From: Tsukamurella sp. M9C
GTDB taxonomy: Bacteria; Actinomycetota; Actinomycetes; Mycobacteriales; Mycobacteriaceae
Direction: 5' to 3'
NCBI RefSeq assembly: GCF_020169415.1
Contig: NZ_JAIULG010000017.1
Location: forward strand, 1-53,033
DNA length: 53,033 nucleotides
Below are positions 46,710 through 53,033 of the stretch, piece by piece. The notes beneath the pieces are model-generated. The model searched no databases. It saw only the letters and a program-made list of their open reading frames with translations, and was not told the DNA's origin. How positions within the stretch are numbered: position 1 is the first letter of the stretch; every line of letters starts with the position of its first letter. The position numbers and the translations under genes were made by a program.

Positions 46710-47726
46710 CTAGGGGGTGGGCGGAGCCACCTGGCCGCCGGAGAGGCGACGGTAGGCGTACACCTGGACCAGGGCCGCGAGCGGGCCGGTGACGAGGACA
46801 CCGACGTAGCAGAGCGCGGTGCCGAGGCCGCCGACGATGCCCGCCAGCAGCGTGGTGAGGATCGAGTTCCCGGCATTGCCCTTGACCGTCTCGAAGCTGG
46901 CCTTCAGCGCATCCGGGCCGCTCAGCCCGCGGTCCACCGCGAAGTGACCCGCGTACGCGAGCAGGAAGGCCGCCGCGATCCCCGGCACGATGCAGAGGAT
47001 GTAGCCGACGGTGACGGCGAGCGCCACGAGCAGCGCCGCGACGGCGGCCGCGCCGAAGTTGCGCGGCTTGAAGAACGATCCGATGGCCACCTCGCGACCG
47101 TCGGCGATGTCCAGGAGGCCGGAGAGGTACGCCGACTGCACCAGCATCGCGAGGAACACGATCAGTCCGATTCCCAGGATCGCCACGACCCACGTCAGGC
47201 CCGTCGGCTGACCGGTGATCTCGGCGGAGGTTCCGTAGTCGTACTGCGTGGTGCTGACCGTGGTCTCGGACAGCGTCGCGGTGAACAGGAAGCCGAACAG
47301 TGCGCCGGCGATGCCGAGCACGACGGCGTACGCCAGCATCGGGACGATCAGCGCCGCAGCGTTCTTGGTGAACTTGTTCCAAGCCCAGGAGAAGGCGTCA
47401 CCGACGTTGAAGGGCTGCTGGCCGCCGAACTGCGGCGCGCCGTAGCCGCCGCCGGGAGGAGGCGGGAAGCCGCCCTGCGGCGGAGGCGGAAAACCCTGGC
47501 CACCCTGCGGAGGCGGGAAGCCCTGGCCGCCCTGGCCGTACCCCGGGTCCTGCGGCGGCGGGAAGCCTCCCGCGGGCGGGGGCGGGAAGCCGCCCTGCCC
47601 GTACCCCGGCTGCTGCGGGGGCTGCTGCGGGTAGCCACCCTGCTGGTATCCGCCCTGCTGCGGATCCTGCGGGTTCTGCGGGTAGCCGCCCTGGTTGTCA
47701 CCAGGGTAGTTAGGCGGCTGCGTCAT
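46710..47726 (-). CDS. Membrane protein with long Pro/Gly/Gln-rich N-terminal tail (paralogue 2)
   Basis: The 338-residue protein carries an N-terminal tail of about 115 residues made of repeats such as GGYPQ, GQGFPPP and QGGFPPP. A membrane core of about six segments follows (from QPFNVGDAFSWAWNKFTKNA). LLDIADGREVAIGSFFKPRN and YAYRRLSGGQVAPPTP match paralogue 1. GGAGGAG precedes the ATG at 47726. I do not recognise a named family; the core recalls DUF/glycerophosphodiesterase-type membrane domains only loosely. A terminator separates it from paralogue 1. Confidence 0.8.
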   Translation of the reverse strand: MTQPPNYPGDNQGGYPQNPQDPQQGGYQQGGYPQQPPQQPGYGQGGFPPPPAGGFPPPQDPGYGQGGQGFPPPQGGQGFPPPPQGGFPPPPGGGYGAPQFGGQQPFNVGDAFSWAWNKFTKNAAALIVPMLAYAVVLGIAGALFGFLFTATLSETTVSTTQYDYGTSAEITGQPTGLTWVVAILGIGLIVFLAMLVQSAYLSGLLDIADGREVAIGSFFKPRNFGAAAVAALLVALAVTVGYILCIVPGIAAAFLLAYAGHFAVDRGLSGPDALKASFETVKGNAGNSILTTLLAGIVGGLGTALCYVGVLVTGPLAALVQVYAYRRLSGGQVAPPTP

Positions 47727-47801
47727 GGGTCTCCTCCACTTGCTCATGAACGAACAGGGAGAACCTACCAACCGCAGGTGGTGCACACCATAGGTGGCGG
47801 C

Positions 47802-48575
47802 TCAGCCCTCGCTCGCCCGACGCTTCGCCTCGCGCTTGGCCTTCCGGAGCGCGAACTCCTCCTGCTCGAGCCGCAGCGCCTCGTCGGGCGGCGGAGCGCC
47901 GCCGCCGAGCCTGGCCGGCACCCAGTCCTCGCCCGCCGGGGCGGGGAATCCGCGCTGCGCGTCCAGCAGCGTCTCCCCCATGGCGGCGCGCAGCCGGGCG
48001 GTCAGGGCGACGGGGTCGTCACCGTCGGGATGGAGGGCGGGACCGACCTCCACGACGACGGGGAAGCGATGCCGGCCGATGCGGCGCTGCGTGCCCTTGG
48101 ACCAGATGCGTTGCGTACCCCAGACGGCCATCGGCACGATCGGCACGTCGGCCTCGATGGACATGCGGGCGGCGCCGGACTTGAGCTCCTTGAGCTCGAA
48201 ACTGCGGCTGATGGTGGCCTCGGGGTACAGGAGGATCACCTCGCCGCGCTCGAGGGCGGCCTCGGCCTCGTGGTAGCTCTCGGCGCCGTGCTCGCGGTCG
48301 ACGCCGATGGCCCCGCAGTGCTTGATGATGAAGGCCATGATCTTCACCTTGCGGAGCTCGGCCTTGACCATGTACCGCGGCCACCGGCCCGTGCGCTTGA
48401 TCGCGAGGCCCGATTCGAGGAAGTCGACGTAGCTGGTGTGGTTGACCGCGACGATCACGCCGCCGGTAGCAGGGATGTTCTCCAGGCCGCGGTACTCCAC
48501 CCGCAGCCCCTGTGCGCCCACAATGCTTTTCGCGAGCATCAGGACCACCTGATAGACGGGTTCGCGCCGCGCCAT
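47802..48575 (-). CDS. 1-acyl-sn-glycerol-3-phosphate acyltransferase family (PlsC-like)
   Basis: The 257-residue acyltransferase has the catalytic HxxxxD motif in VIVAVNHTSYVDFLESGLAI. GAIGVDREHGAESY, ILLYPEATISRSFELKELKS (acceptor-binding EA/GT block) and VPIVPMAVWGTQRIW complete the family pattern. It should move an acyl chain to a lysophospholipid or related acceptor at the inner membrane. The C-terminus is a basic, charged tail (EEFALRKAKREAKRRASEG). The ATG at 48575 follows AGGGGG; a GTG one codon earlier is possible. Confidence 0.9.
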   Translation of the reverse strand: MARREPVYQVVLMLAKSIVGAQGLRVEYRGLENIPATGGVIVAVNHTSYVDFLESGLAIKRTGRWPRYMVKAELRKVKIMAFIIKHCGAIGVDREHGAESYHEAEAALERGEVILLYPEATISRSFELKELKSGAARMSIEADVPIVPMAVWGTQRIWSKGTQRRIGRHRFPVVVEVGPALHPDGDDPVALTARLRAAMGETLLDAQRGFPAPAGEDWVPARLGGGAPPPDEALRLEQEEFALRKAKREAKRRASEG

Positions 48576-48637
48576 CACACCCCCTGCAGTTGGTTCCTGC
48601 AGCGAGGATACGACGGCGCGGCGCGGGCCGCGTCGGA

Positions 48638-49279
48638 TCAGTAGGCGACCGAGAACCGCTCCCGCTCGTGCGCGGGGGTGAGGATCTCGTCGACGAACGC
48701 GATCGCGTAGTCGGCGCCGGAGATCTCGGAGTTGCCGTCGGCGTCGGTGAGCAGCAGGTCGCCGCTCGTGCGGAAGGTGCCGCGCTTCTCGCCGGGGTTG
48801 AAGGAGCCGTAGCTCGCGGCGGGGCTGAGGTAGAACCAGTCCACGTCGTCGACGGTGCGCAGGTAGTCCAGCGCGCGGTCGTGCTCCTGGGCGATCGGCT
48901 TGACCTCGTCGGGGAACGACGGGGTGTCGACCAGCTTGGGTCCGCCCTCGGCGACGAGCAGGCTGCCGGCGCCGCCGACCACGCCGAGGCGGGCGCCGGT
49001 GCTGCGTGCGGCGGCGACCAGTCCCTCCACAGCGGTGCGCAGCTCGGTGCCGTCGCCCGACGGTGCCGCGGTCGGCAGGGCGGAGACGATGACGGCCGCG
49101 CCCTCGACCGCGCGGGCCACGAAGGCCGCGTCGGTCACGTCGCCGGCCTCGGCGGTGGCGCCGGCCGGGACCTTGGCGACGTCGCGGGCGACGCCGACGA
49201 CCTCGATGCCGCGGCTCAGGGCCTCAGTGGTGATGTGGCCGCCGGAGTAGCCGGACGCGCCGAAGACGGTGATCCTCAC
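48638..49279 (-). CDS. NAD(P)-binding oxidoreductase (atypical SDR, NAD(P)H-quinone-reductase-like)
   Basis: The 213-residue single Rossmann domain has RITVFGASGYSGGHITTEAL, VVGVARDVAKV, AGDVTDAAFVARAV and VIVSALPT. It lacks the YxxxK catalytic pair of classical SDRs and resembles the BVR-B/NmrA-like group of flavin or redox-sensing proteins. The GTG start overlaps the DoxX stop by four bases, so the two are co-translated. It belongs to the HxlR/DoxX/dioxygenase module and may deal with quinones, but this is inference. Confidence 0.84.
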   Translation of the reverse strand: MRITVFGASGYSGGHITTEALSRGIEVVGVARDVAKVPAGATAEAGDVTDAAFVARAVEGAAVIVSALPTAAPSGDGTELRTAVEGLVAAARSTGARLGVVGGAGSLLVAEGGPKLVDTPSFPDEVKPIAQEHDRALDYLRTVDDVDWFYLSPAASYGSFNPGEKRGTFRTSGDLLLTDADGNSEISGADYAIAFVDEILTPAHERERFSVAY

Positions 49280-49707
49280 TTGGCGCCCTCCAGCTTCTTC
49301 TTGAGCAGCAGCGCGTCGACGCCCAGCGAGGTCTGCGGGACGGCGGCGACGGCGAGCAGGCCGGCGATCAGCACGAGCGGCAGCTCGATGCCGCCACCGG
49401 TGGCGAAGAAGCCGTTGTCGATGTGCACCGTGAAGATGGCGCCGAGCATGTCGATGATCAGCACGATCGCGACGATCGGGACGGCGAAGCCGACGATGAG
49501 GAGAGCACCGCCCAGCAGCTCGGCGAGACCGGCGAACCAGGCCGACAGGGTGGGCGCCGGGACGCCCATCTTCTCGAAGGCGCCGGCGGTGCCGCTGAGG
49601 CCGTTGGTGACGACCTTCTGCCAGCCGTGGGCGAAGAAGACGACGCCGAGGATGACCCGGGCGAGCGTGAGAAGCGTGAACTGGGTGGCGACCAGTTTCT
49701 TGACCAT
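49276..49707 (-). CDS. DoxX-family membrane protein
   Basis: The 143-residue protein has four membrane segments and the DoxX pattern: LTLARVILGVVFFAHGWQKV, LSAWFAGLAELLGGALLIVG, VLIIDMLGAIFTVHIDNGFF and LVLIAGLLAVAAV. DoxX proteins are linked to quinone or thiol redox processes, though the reaction of this branch is not settled. AGGAG precedes the ATG. It is divergent from the HxlR regulator, with the palindrome TTGAAGCTTCAA 18 bp upstream. Confidence 0.88.
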   Translation of the reverse strand: MVKKLVATQFTLLTLARVILGVVFFAHGWQKVVTNGLSGTAGAFEKMGVPAPTLSAWFAGLAELLGGALLIVGFAVPIVAIVLIIDMLGAIFTVHIDNGFFATGGGIELPLVLIAGLLAVAAVPQTSLGVDALLLKKKLEGAK

Positions 49708-49724
49708 GAGATCTCCTAAGATGG

Positions 49725-49736
49725 TTGAAGCTTCAA
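49725..49736. promoter_or_regulatory. Perfect 12-bp palindrome upstream of doxX
   Basis: TTGAAGCTTCAA is a perfect palindrome in the 101-bp divergent gap between doxX and the HxlR gene. It is placed where it could block the doxX promoter. It is a good candidate for a MarR- or HxlR-type operator. The HxlR gene's own TAAGGT box (49795-49800) ends 8 nt before its ATG. Confidence 0.5.
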
Positions 49737-49808
49737 GCGTTTGTCGCTACCATGGAAGCACAGACGAAACGTAAGCGCAATAATTCCGTACGTGTAAGGT
49801 TTTCCGCC

Positions 49809-50144
49809 ATGGCTGATTTCGACGTCTTCGCCAAGGACTGCCCCTCGCGAGAGGTGTTCGCCCACGTCACCGGACGGTGGGGCGCGCTCGTCCTCGGGCG
49901 CCTGCGCTCGGAGCCGCAACGCTTCGGCGAGATCCGGCGCCAGGTCGAGGGCATCAGCGACCGGATGCTCACCCAGACCCTGCGGGACCTCGTCCGCGAC
50001 GGGCTGGTGAGCCGCTACTCGGCCGGCACCAATCCCCCGCACACCGAGTACCGACTCACCCCCGCGGGAGCCGGCGTGGCCGACGCCGTACTACGGCTCG
50101 CCGAGTCCGTGCAGACGGCGATGGCCGCGCCGCGGCTGCCCTGA
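49809..50144 (+). CDS. HxlR-family transcriptional regulator
   Basis: The 111-residue winged-helix protein has the HxlR pattern: KDCPSREVFAHVTGRWGALV with an N-terminal Cys, LRSEPQRFGEIRRQVEGISD, RMLTQTLRDLVRDGLVSRY, and PPHTEYRLTPAG. HxlR proteins often sense quinones or aldehydes through that cysteine. ATG at 49809 is chosen because homology starts there and TAAGGT ends 8 nt upstream. It is divergent from the doxX-oxidoreductase pair and precedes a dioxygenase gene. Confidence 0.88.
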   Translation: MADFDVFAKDCPSREVFAHVTGRWGALVLGRLRSEPQRFGEIRRQVEGISDRMLTQTLRDLVRDGLVSRYSAGTNPPHTEYRLTPAGAGVADAVLRLAESVQTAMAAPRLP

Positions 50145-50173
50145 CACTCCTCGACCCCTCCGGGAGGGAACTC

Positions 50174-50950
50174 ATGACCACCATGCCCGCGCTGTTCCTC
50201 AGCCACGGCGCACCGCCGCTCGTCGACGACGAGCGATGGGTCGCGCAGCTGCAGCGCCTCGCCGCCGACCTGCCTCGTCCGGAGCAGATCCTCGTGGTCT
50301 CCGCGCACTGGGAGGCCGCGCCGCTCACCGTGGGCGCCACCGATTCCCGTGTCCCGCTCACCTACGACTTCGGCGGCTTCCCCGAGCGGTACTACCGCAC
50401 CGTCTACCCCTCCCCCGGCGCGCCCGACCTGGCGGACCGGGTCGCGGCCATGGCGCCCGACGACCAACCCGTGCACCGGGACTCGCAGCGCCGGCTGGAC
50501 CACGGCGCGTACGTGCCGCTCACGGTGATGTACCCGGACGCCGACATCCCGACGCTGCAGGTCTCGCTCCCCACGCTCGAGCCGAAGGCGCTGTTCGGGC
50601 TGGGTCGGCGGCTCGCGGAGCTGCGCGAGGAGGGCGTGATGATCATCGGCTCCGGGTTCACCACCCACGGCCTGCCCTTCCTCACCGACCCGAGCGCCGA
50701 CGCCGTCGCGCCCGGGTGGTCGGTCGAGTTCGACGCGTGGGCGCACGAGCGGTTCGCCGCCGGGGATGTGGACGGGCTCATGCGGTTCCGCGAGGAGGCG
50801 CCGGGGATGCCCTACGCGCACCCACGGATCGAGCACTTCTCACCGCTGTTCGTCACGCTCGGCGCGGCGACGGATCCCGAGGCCGCGCCCGAGGAGCCGA
50901 TCGACGGCTTCTGGATGGGGCTGGCCAAGCGCAGCATCGTCGCGGCCTGA
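50174..50950 (+). CDS. DODA-type extradiol aromatic-ring-opening dioxygenase (LigB superfamily)
   Basis: The 258-residue enzyme resembles 4,5-DOPA dioxygenase/YgiD. Metal- and substrate-binding histidines are seen at LFLSHGAPPL (His11), ILVVSAHWEA (His45), RRLDHGAYVPL (His110) and RIEHFSPLFVTLG (His221). Other family blocks are PLTYDFGGFPERYY and MIIGSGFTTHGL. It should open the ring of a catechol with Fe or Zn bound. GGAGGG precedes the ATG, 29 bp after hxlR, so both are probably one transcript that answers catechol or quinone stress. Confidence 0.88.
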   Translation: MTTMPALFLSHGAPPLVDDERWVAQLQRLAADLPRPEQILVVSAHWEAAPLTVGATDSRVPLTYDFGGFPERYYRTVYPSPGAPDLADRVAAMAPDDQPVHRDSQRRLDHGAYVPLTVMYPDADIPTLQVSLPTLEPKALFGLGRRLAELREEGVMIIGSGFTTHGLPFLTDPSADAVAPGWSVEFDAWAHERFAAGDVDGLMRFREEAPGMPYAHPRIEHFSPLFVTLGAATDPEAAPEEPIDGFWMGLAKRSIVAA

Positions 50951-50956
50951 CGCGCG

Positions 50957-51142
50957 TCAGGCCCCGTCGGCCGCCCCGGCCAGGTAGCCGAGGAGGGCGG
51001 CATCGTCGGACTCGAGGCGGTCGACGATCTCGCCGCCGTCGCAGCGCAGCAGGGCGACGACGGCCCGCTCATCGGTGCGGCGCAGGACCGTCCAGGTGCC
51101 GCCGGAGTCCTCCCAGCGCCGCAGCTGCTCGAGCGGGGTCAT
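50957..51142 (-). CDS. Small conserved-type protein of unknown function
   Basis: The 61-residue protein reads MTPLEQLRRWEDSGGTWTVL then RRTDERAVVALLRCDGGEIV and LESDDAALLGYLAGA. It looks like a compact alpha-beta cytosolic protein, and I recall similar short proteins annotated as hypothetical in actinobacteria. It lies 16 bp downstream of the DUF1801 gene on the same strand and is likely co-transcribed. No function can be given. Confidence 0.65.
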   Translation of the reverse strand: MTPLEQLRRWEDSGGTWTVLRRTDERAVVALLRCDGGEIVDRLESDDAALLGYLAGAADGA

Positions 51143-51158
51143 CGTCGACGGTGCGCCG

Positions 51159-51497
51159 TCAGGCGACGGCCTTCGCGACCAGGGCCGCGATCCGCGCCTC
51201 GGTCTCGGCGTCGAGGGCGGTGATGTTCCAGACGATGGGGTGCATGGAGGCGCCCTCCTCGAAGGCGGGGTTCACCGTCTCGCCGAAGCCGAAGGCCACG
51301 TACGTGTCTCCGGGCTTGATGTAGCAGATGTCCTCGCCGCCGCCGACGTAGAACGGCAGGCCCCAGCGCACGACGGGCTCCAGGCCCGGCGCGTTCTCGC
51401 GGATGATGGCGTGCAGGCGCTCCCCGATCTCGGCGTACGGCGCGGGCATGGCGCGGAGCTTGGCGAGAACGGCGGCGTCGCCCTTCTTGGTGAACAT
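51159..51497 (-). CDS. DUF1801/YdhG-like protein
   Basis: The 112-residue protein has the DUF1801 pattern: RLHAIIRENAPGLEPVVRWG, LPFYVGGGEDICYIKPGDTY and VAFGFGETVN. The fold is a small alpha-beta sandwich in the same group as YdhG and frataxin-like proteins; the function is unknown. GAGGAGG lies about 10 nt before the ATG at 51497; a longer in-frame reading from 51590 adds unrelated residues. A 61-residue protein follows on the same strand. Confidence 0.82.
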   Translation of the reverse strand: MFTKKGDAAVLAKLRAMPAPYAEIGERLHAIIRENAPGLEPVVRWGLPFYVGGGEDICYIKPGDTYVAFGFGETVNPAFEEGASMHPIVWNITALDAETEARIAALVAKAVA

Positions 51498-51552
51498 GAC
51501 GGTGGGCCTCCTCGGCGTGGATCGACGACTCACGGTACCCCGCACGAGGTGA

Positions 51553-51585
51553 TCGGGCGGGGCCGAATGCACCGGCCCCGCCCGA
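51553..51585. terminator. Strong terminator hairpin after the amidase gene
   Basis: A perfect 13-bp stem, TCGGGCGGGGCCG (51553-51565) and its complement (51573-51585), closes a 7-nt loop. It lies 26 bp after the amidase stop on the minus strand and insulates the DUF1801 gene. Confidence 0.75.
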
Positions 51586-51611
51586 CTCACGTCTCCCCGA
51601 CTCGGACGTCG

Positions 51612-53027
51612 CTATCCGCCGGTCGCGGGTCGGCGCTCCGCGAACGGATTGCCGCGCAGCTCCTCGAGCGCCCGGCCGACGGCGAAGACGGTGTCGTCGT
51701 CGTACGGATGCCCGACGACCTGCACGCCCGTGGGCATGCCGTTGGCGGCGAAGCCGCTGGGCATCGCGAGCACCGGGCAGCGGTTGTTGACGTTGAACGG
51801 CATGGTCAACAGGCCCTCGGTCCAGGGGACGACGGTGCCGTTGATCTCGATTCCGTCGGCCATGGTGTCGCCGGCGGGAAAGCCCACGGCTGCGCTCGTG
51901 GGGCAGATCAAGGCGTCGTAGCCGTCCATCGCGTCGGCGAGACCCTGCATGAGGTTGTACTCGGCGCGGACGGCGTCGAACATCGTCATGTGCTCGCGGG
52001 CGATGCTCGCCAGATCGAGGAAGTTGCGGGCGTAGTCGTTCATCAGCGCGGTCCGGTCGCCGACGATGCTGTTCATCAGCGACGCGACCATCTGCGCGAA
52101 GTGGCCGGCGGTGCCGACCCGCAGATCGTCGATGTTCCAGCCGAATCGAACCTCCTCAACGATCGCGCCGGCCTCGGCGAGCGCGTTCGCGGTGGCCCGA
52201 GCGTTCGCGACGACCTCGGGGTCGACGGCGAAACCACCGAGGTCCGGTGAGAACGCGATCCGCATGCCGCGCACGTCACGATCGTCGGAGATGGTCACCG
52301 TCGGCAACGACGTCTGGTCCAGGCGATGCTGCCCGACGACGAGGTTCGTCGCCAGCAGCGTGTCGGCCACCGTGCGGCCCATGACGCCGTCGCCGCGGTA
52401 GTAGTCGAGCGTCATGGGGCCGGCGCCCGGCACGCGGCCGTAGGGCGCCTTGTATCCGACTGCAGCGCTGAAACAGGCCGGGCCGCGGGTGGATCCGCCG
52501 ATGTCGGAGACGGTGGCCAGCGTGGTGAAACCGGCCGCGACCGCGGCCCCCGCACCGCCGGACGAGCCGCCGGGCGAGAAGTCCGGGTTCCACGGGTTGC
52601 GGGTGATGCCCCACTTCTTGGTGTGGGTGTACGTCGCGATGGAGAACTCCGGCGTGGAGGTGCGGGCGTGGAACACGGCGCCGGCGGCGCGGAGCCGCTC
52701 GATCACGGGATGGTCCTCGGGCGCGGAGTAGCCCTCCCACGCGAGCGACCCTTCGGTCACCCGGTAACCGGCGATGGCGTGCTTCTCCTTGGTGGCCACG
52801 GTGATCCCGTCCAACGGCAGAGCGGTCCCGTCGGCGTACCGTCGTTCGGATTCGCAGGCGCGCTCCAACGCCCAGTCGTCCATGCGCTCGACCAGGGAGC
52901 AGAGGAGGGCGTCGCCCTCGTCGGCCCGCTCGAGCTGGGCGCGGAGCACCTCGACCGGGGACACCTCGCGCGAGCGGAACAACTCGAGGAGTTCGGTGGC
53001 GGGCAGGTAGCAGAGGTCGCGGTTCAC
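51612..53027 (-). CDS. Amidase-signature family hydrolase
   Basis: The visible 471 residues carry the Ser-cisSer-Lys triad region: ITVATKEKHAIAG (Lys), FSPGGSSGGAGAAVAAGFTT (cis-Ser) and VSDIGGSTRGPACF (nucleophile Ser). The C-terminus has a typical TMPFNVNNRCPVLAMPSGF and GMPTGVQVVGHPYDDDTVF. Such enzymes hydrolyse small amides, including drug-like or amino-acid amides; the substrate is unknown. GTG at 53027 fits the usual N-terminus (LCYLPATELLELFRSREVSP), but the frame stays open to the window edge, so the true start may lie a few codons outside. Confidence 0.9.
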   Translation of the reverse strand: MNRDLCYLPATELLELFRSREVSPVEVLRAQLERADEGDALLCSLVERMDDWALERACESERRYADGTALPLDGITVATKEKHAIAGYRVTEGSLAWEGYSAPEDHPVIERLRAAGAVFHARTSTPEFSIATYTHTKKWGITRNPWNPDFSPGGSSGGAGAAVAAGFTTLATVSDIGGSTRGPACFSAAVGYKAPYGRVPGAGPMTLDYYRGDGVMGRTVADTLLATNLVVGQHRLDQTSLPTVTISDDRDVRGMRIAFSPDLGGFAVDPEVVANARATANALAEAGAIVEEVRFGWNIDDLRVGTAGHFAQMVASLMNSIVGDRTALMNDYARNFLDLASIAREHMTMFDAVRAEYNLMQGLADAMDGYDALICPTSAAVGFPAGDTMADGIEINGTVVPWTEGLLTMPFNVNNRCPVLAMPSGFAANGMPTGVQVVGHPYDDDTVFAVGRALEELRGNPFAERRPATGG

Positions 53028-53033
53028 TTGGCG

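Overview
The window is a high-GC, gene-dense actinobacterial chromosome segment. RpfB, an RpfB-KsgA-IspE gene order, a protein O-mannosyltransferase and a DUF7373-type lipoprotein all point to the mycolate-containing order Mycobacteriales. Tsukamurella or a close relative (Rhodococcus/Gordonia group) is my best guess, but this was not tested by any search. No tRNA, rRNA, CRISPR, transposase or integrase was seen. Many genes seem to be read from leaderless mRNAs, with a TANNNT box 6-9 nt before the start codon.

Layout. 1-5 kb: the edge of an epoxide-hydrolase-like gene, then rplY-pth-GNAT, prfC and a 3-hydroxyacyl-CoA dehydrogenase. 5-9.6 kb: a small secreted protein, a divergent TetR/hotdog-thioesterase pair, a LysE exporter, a divergent membrane-protein/MarR pair and a 3-hydroxyisobutyryl-CoA hydrolase. 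9.6-15.3 kb: an ABC-F ATPase, then a copper module (P1B-1 ATPase fused to a YHS domain, plus a membrane-anchored His-rich protein) behind two CsoR-like operators. 15.3-27.3 kb: a block matching the M. tuberculosis Rv1002c-Rv1015c neighbourhood (ispE, ksgA, rpfB, tatD, metG, pabB, rsmI, pmt) with local insertions, inversions and an extra lipoprotein gene. 27.4-36.5 kb: an MFS exporter and a complete kdpFABCDE potassium operon. 36.5-40.2 kb: a TetR-like gene flanked by palindromic repeats, a second TetR/thioesterase pair, and a SigG-like ECF sigma factor coupled to a VOC protein. 40.3-44.8 kb: an amino-acid module in which lrp, an APH-type kinase-like gene and a dialkylglycine decarboxylase form one operon, divergent from the brnFE-type branched-chain amino-acid exporter. 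44.8-53 kb: a 3-hydroxyacyl-CoA dehydrogenase-like gene, two paralogous Pro/Gly-rich membrane proteins, PlsC, an HxlR/DoxX/oxidoreductase/DODA-dioxygenase module, two small genes and an amidase.

Most notable: (1) a dispersed 26-bp repeat unit with an inner palindrome, arranged as 59-bp inverted pairs; (2) the lrp-kinase-dgdA versus brnFE arrangement; (3) the copper ATPase-YHS fusion with a possible internal translation start; (4) symmetric divergent promoters, notably rsmI/pmt, where overlapping -10 boxes serve two leaderless genes; (5) triple direct repeats upstream of a small secreted protein.
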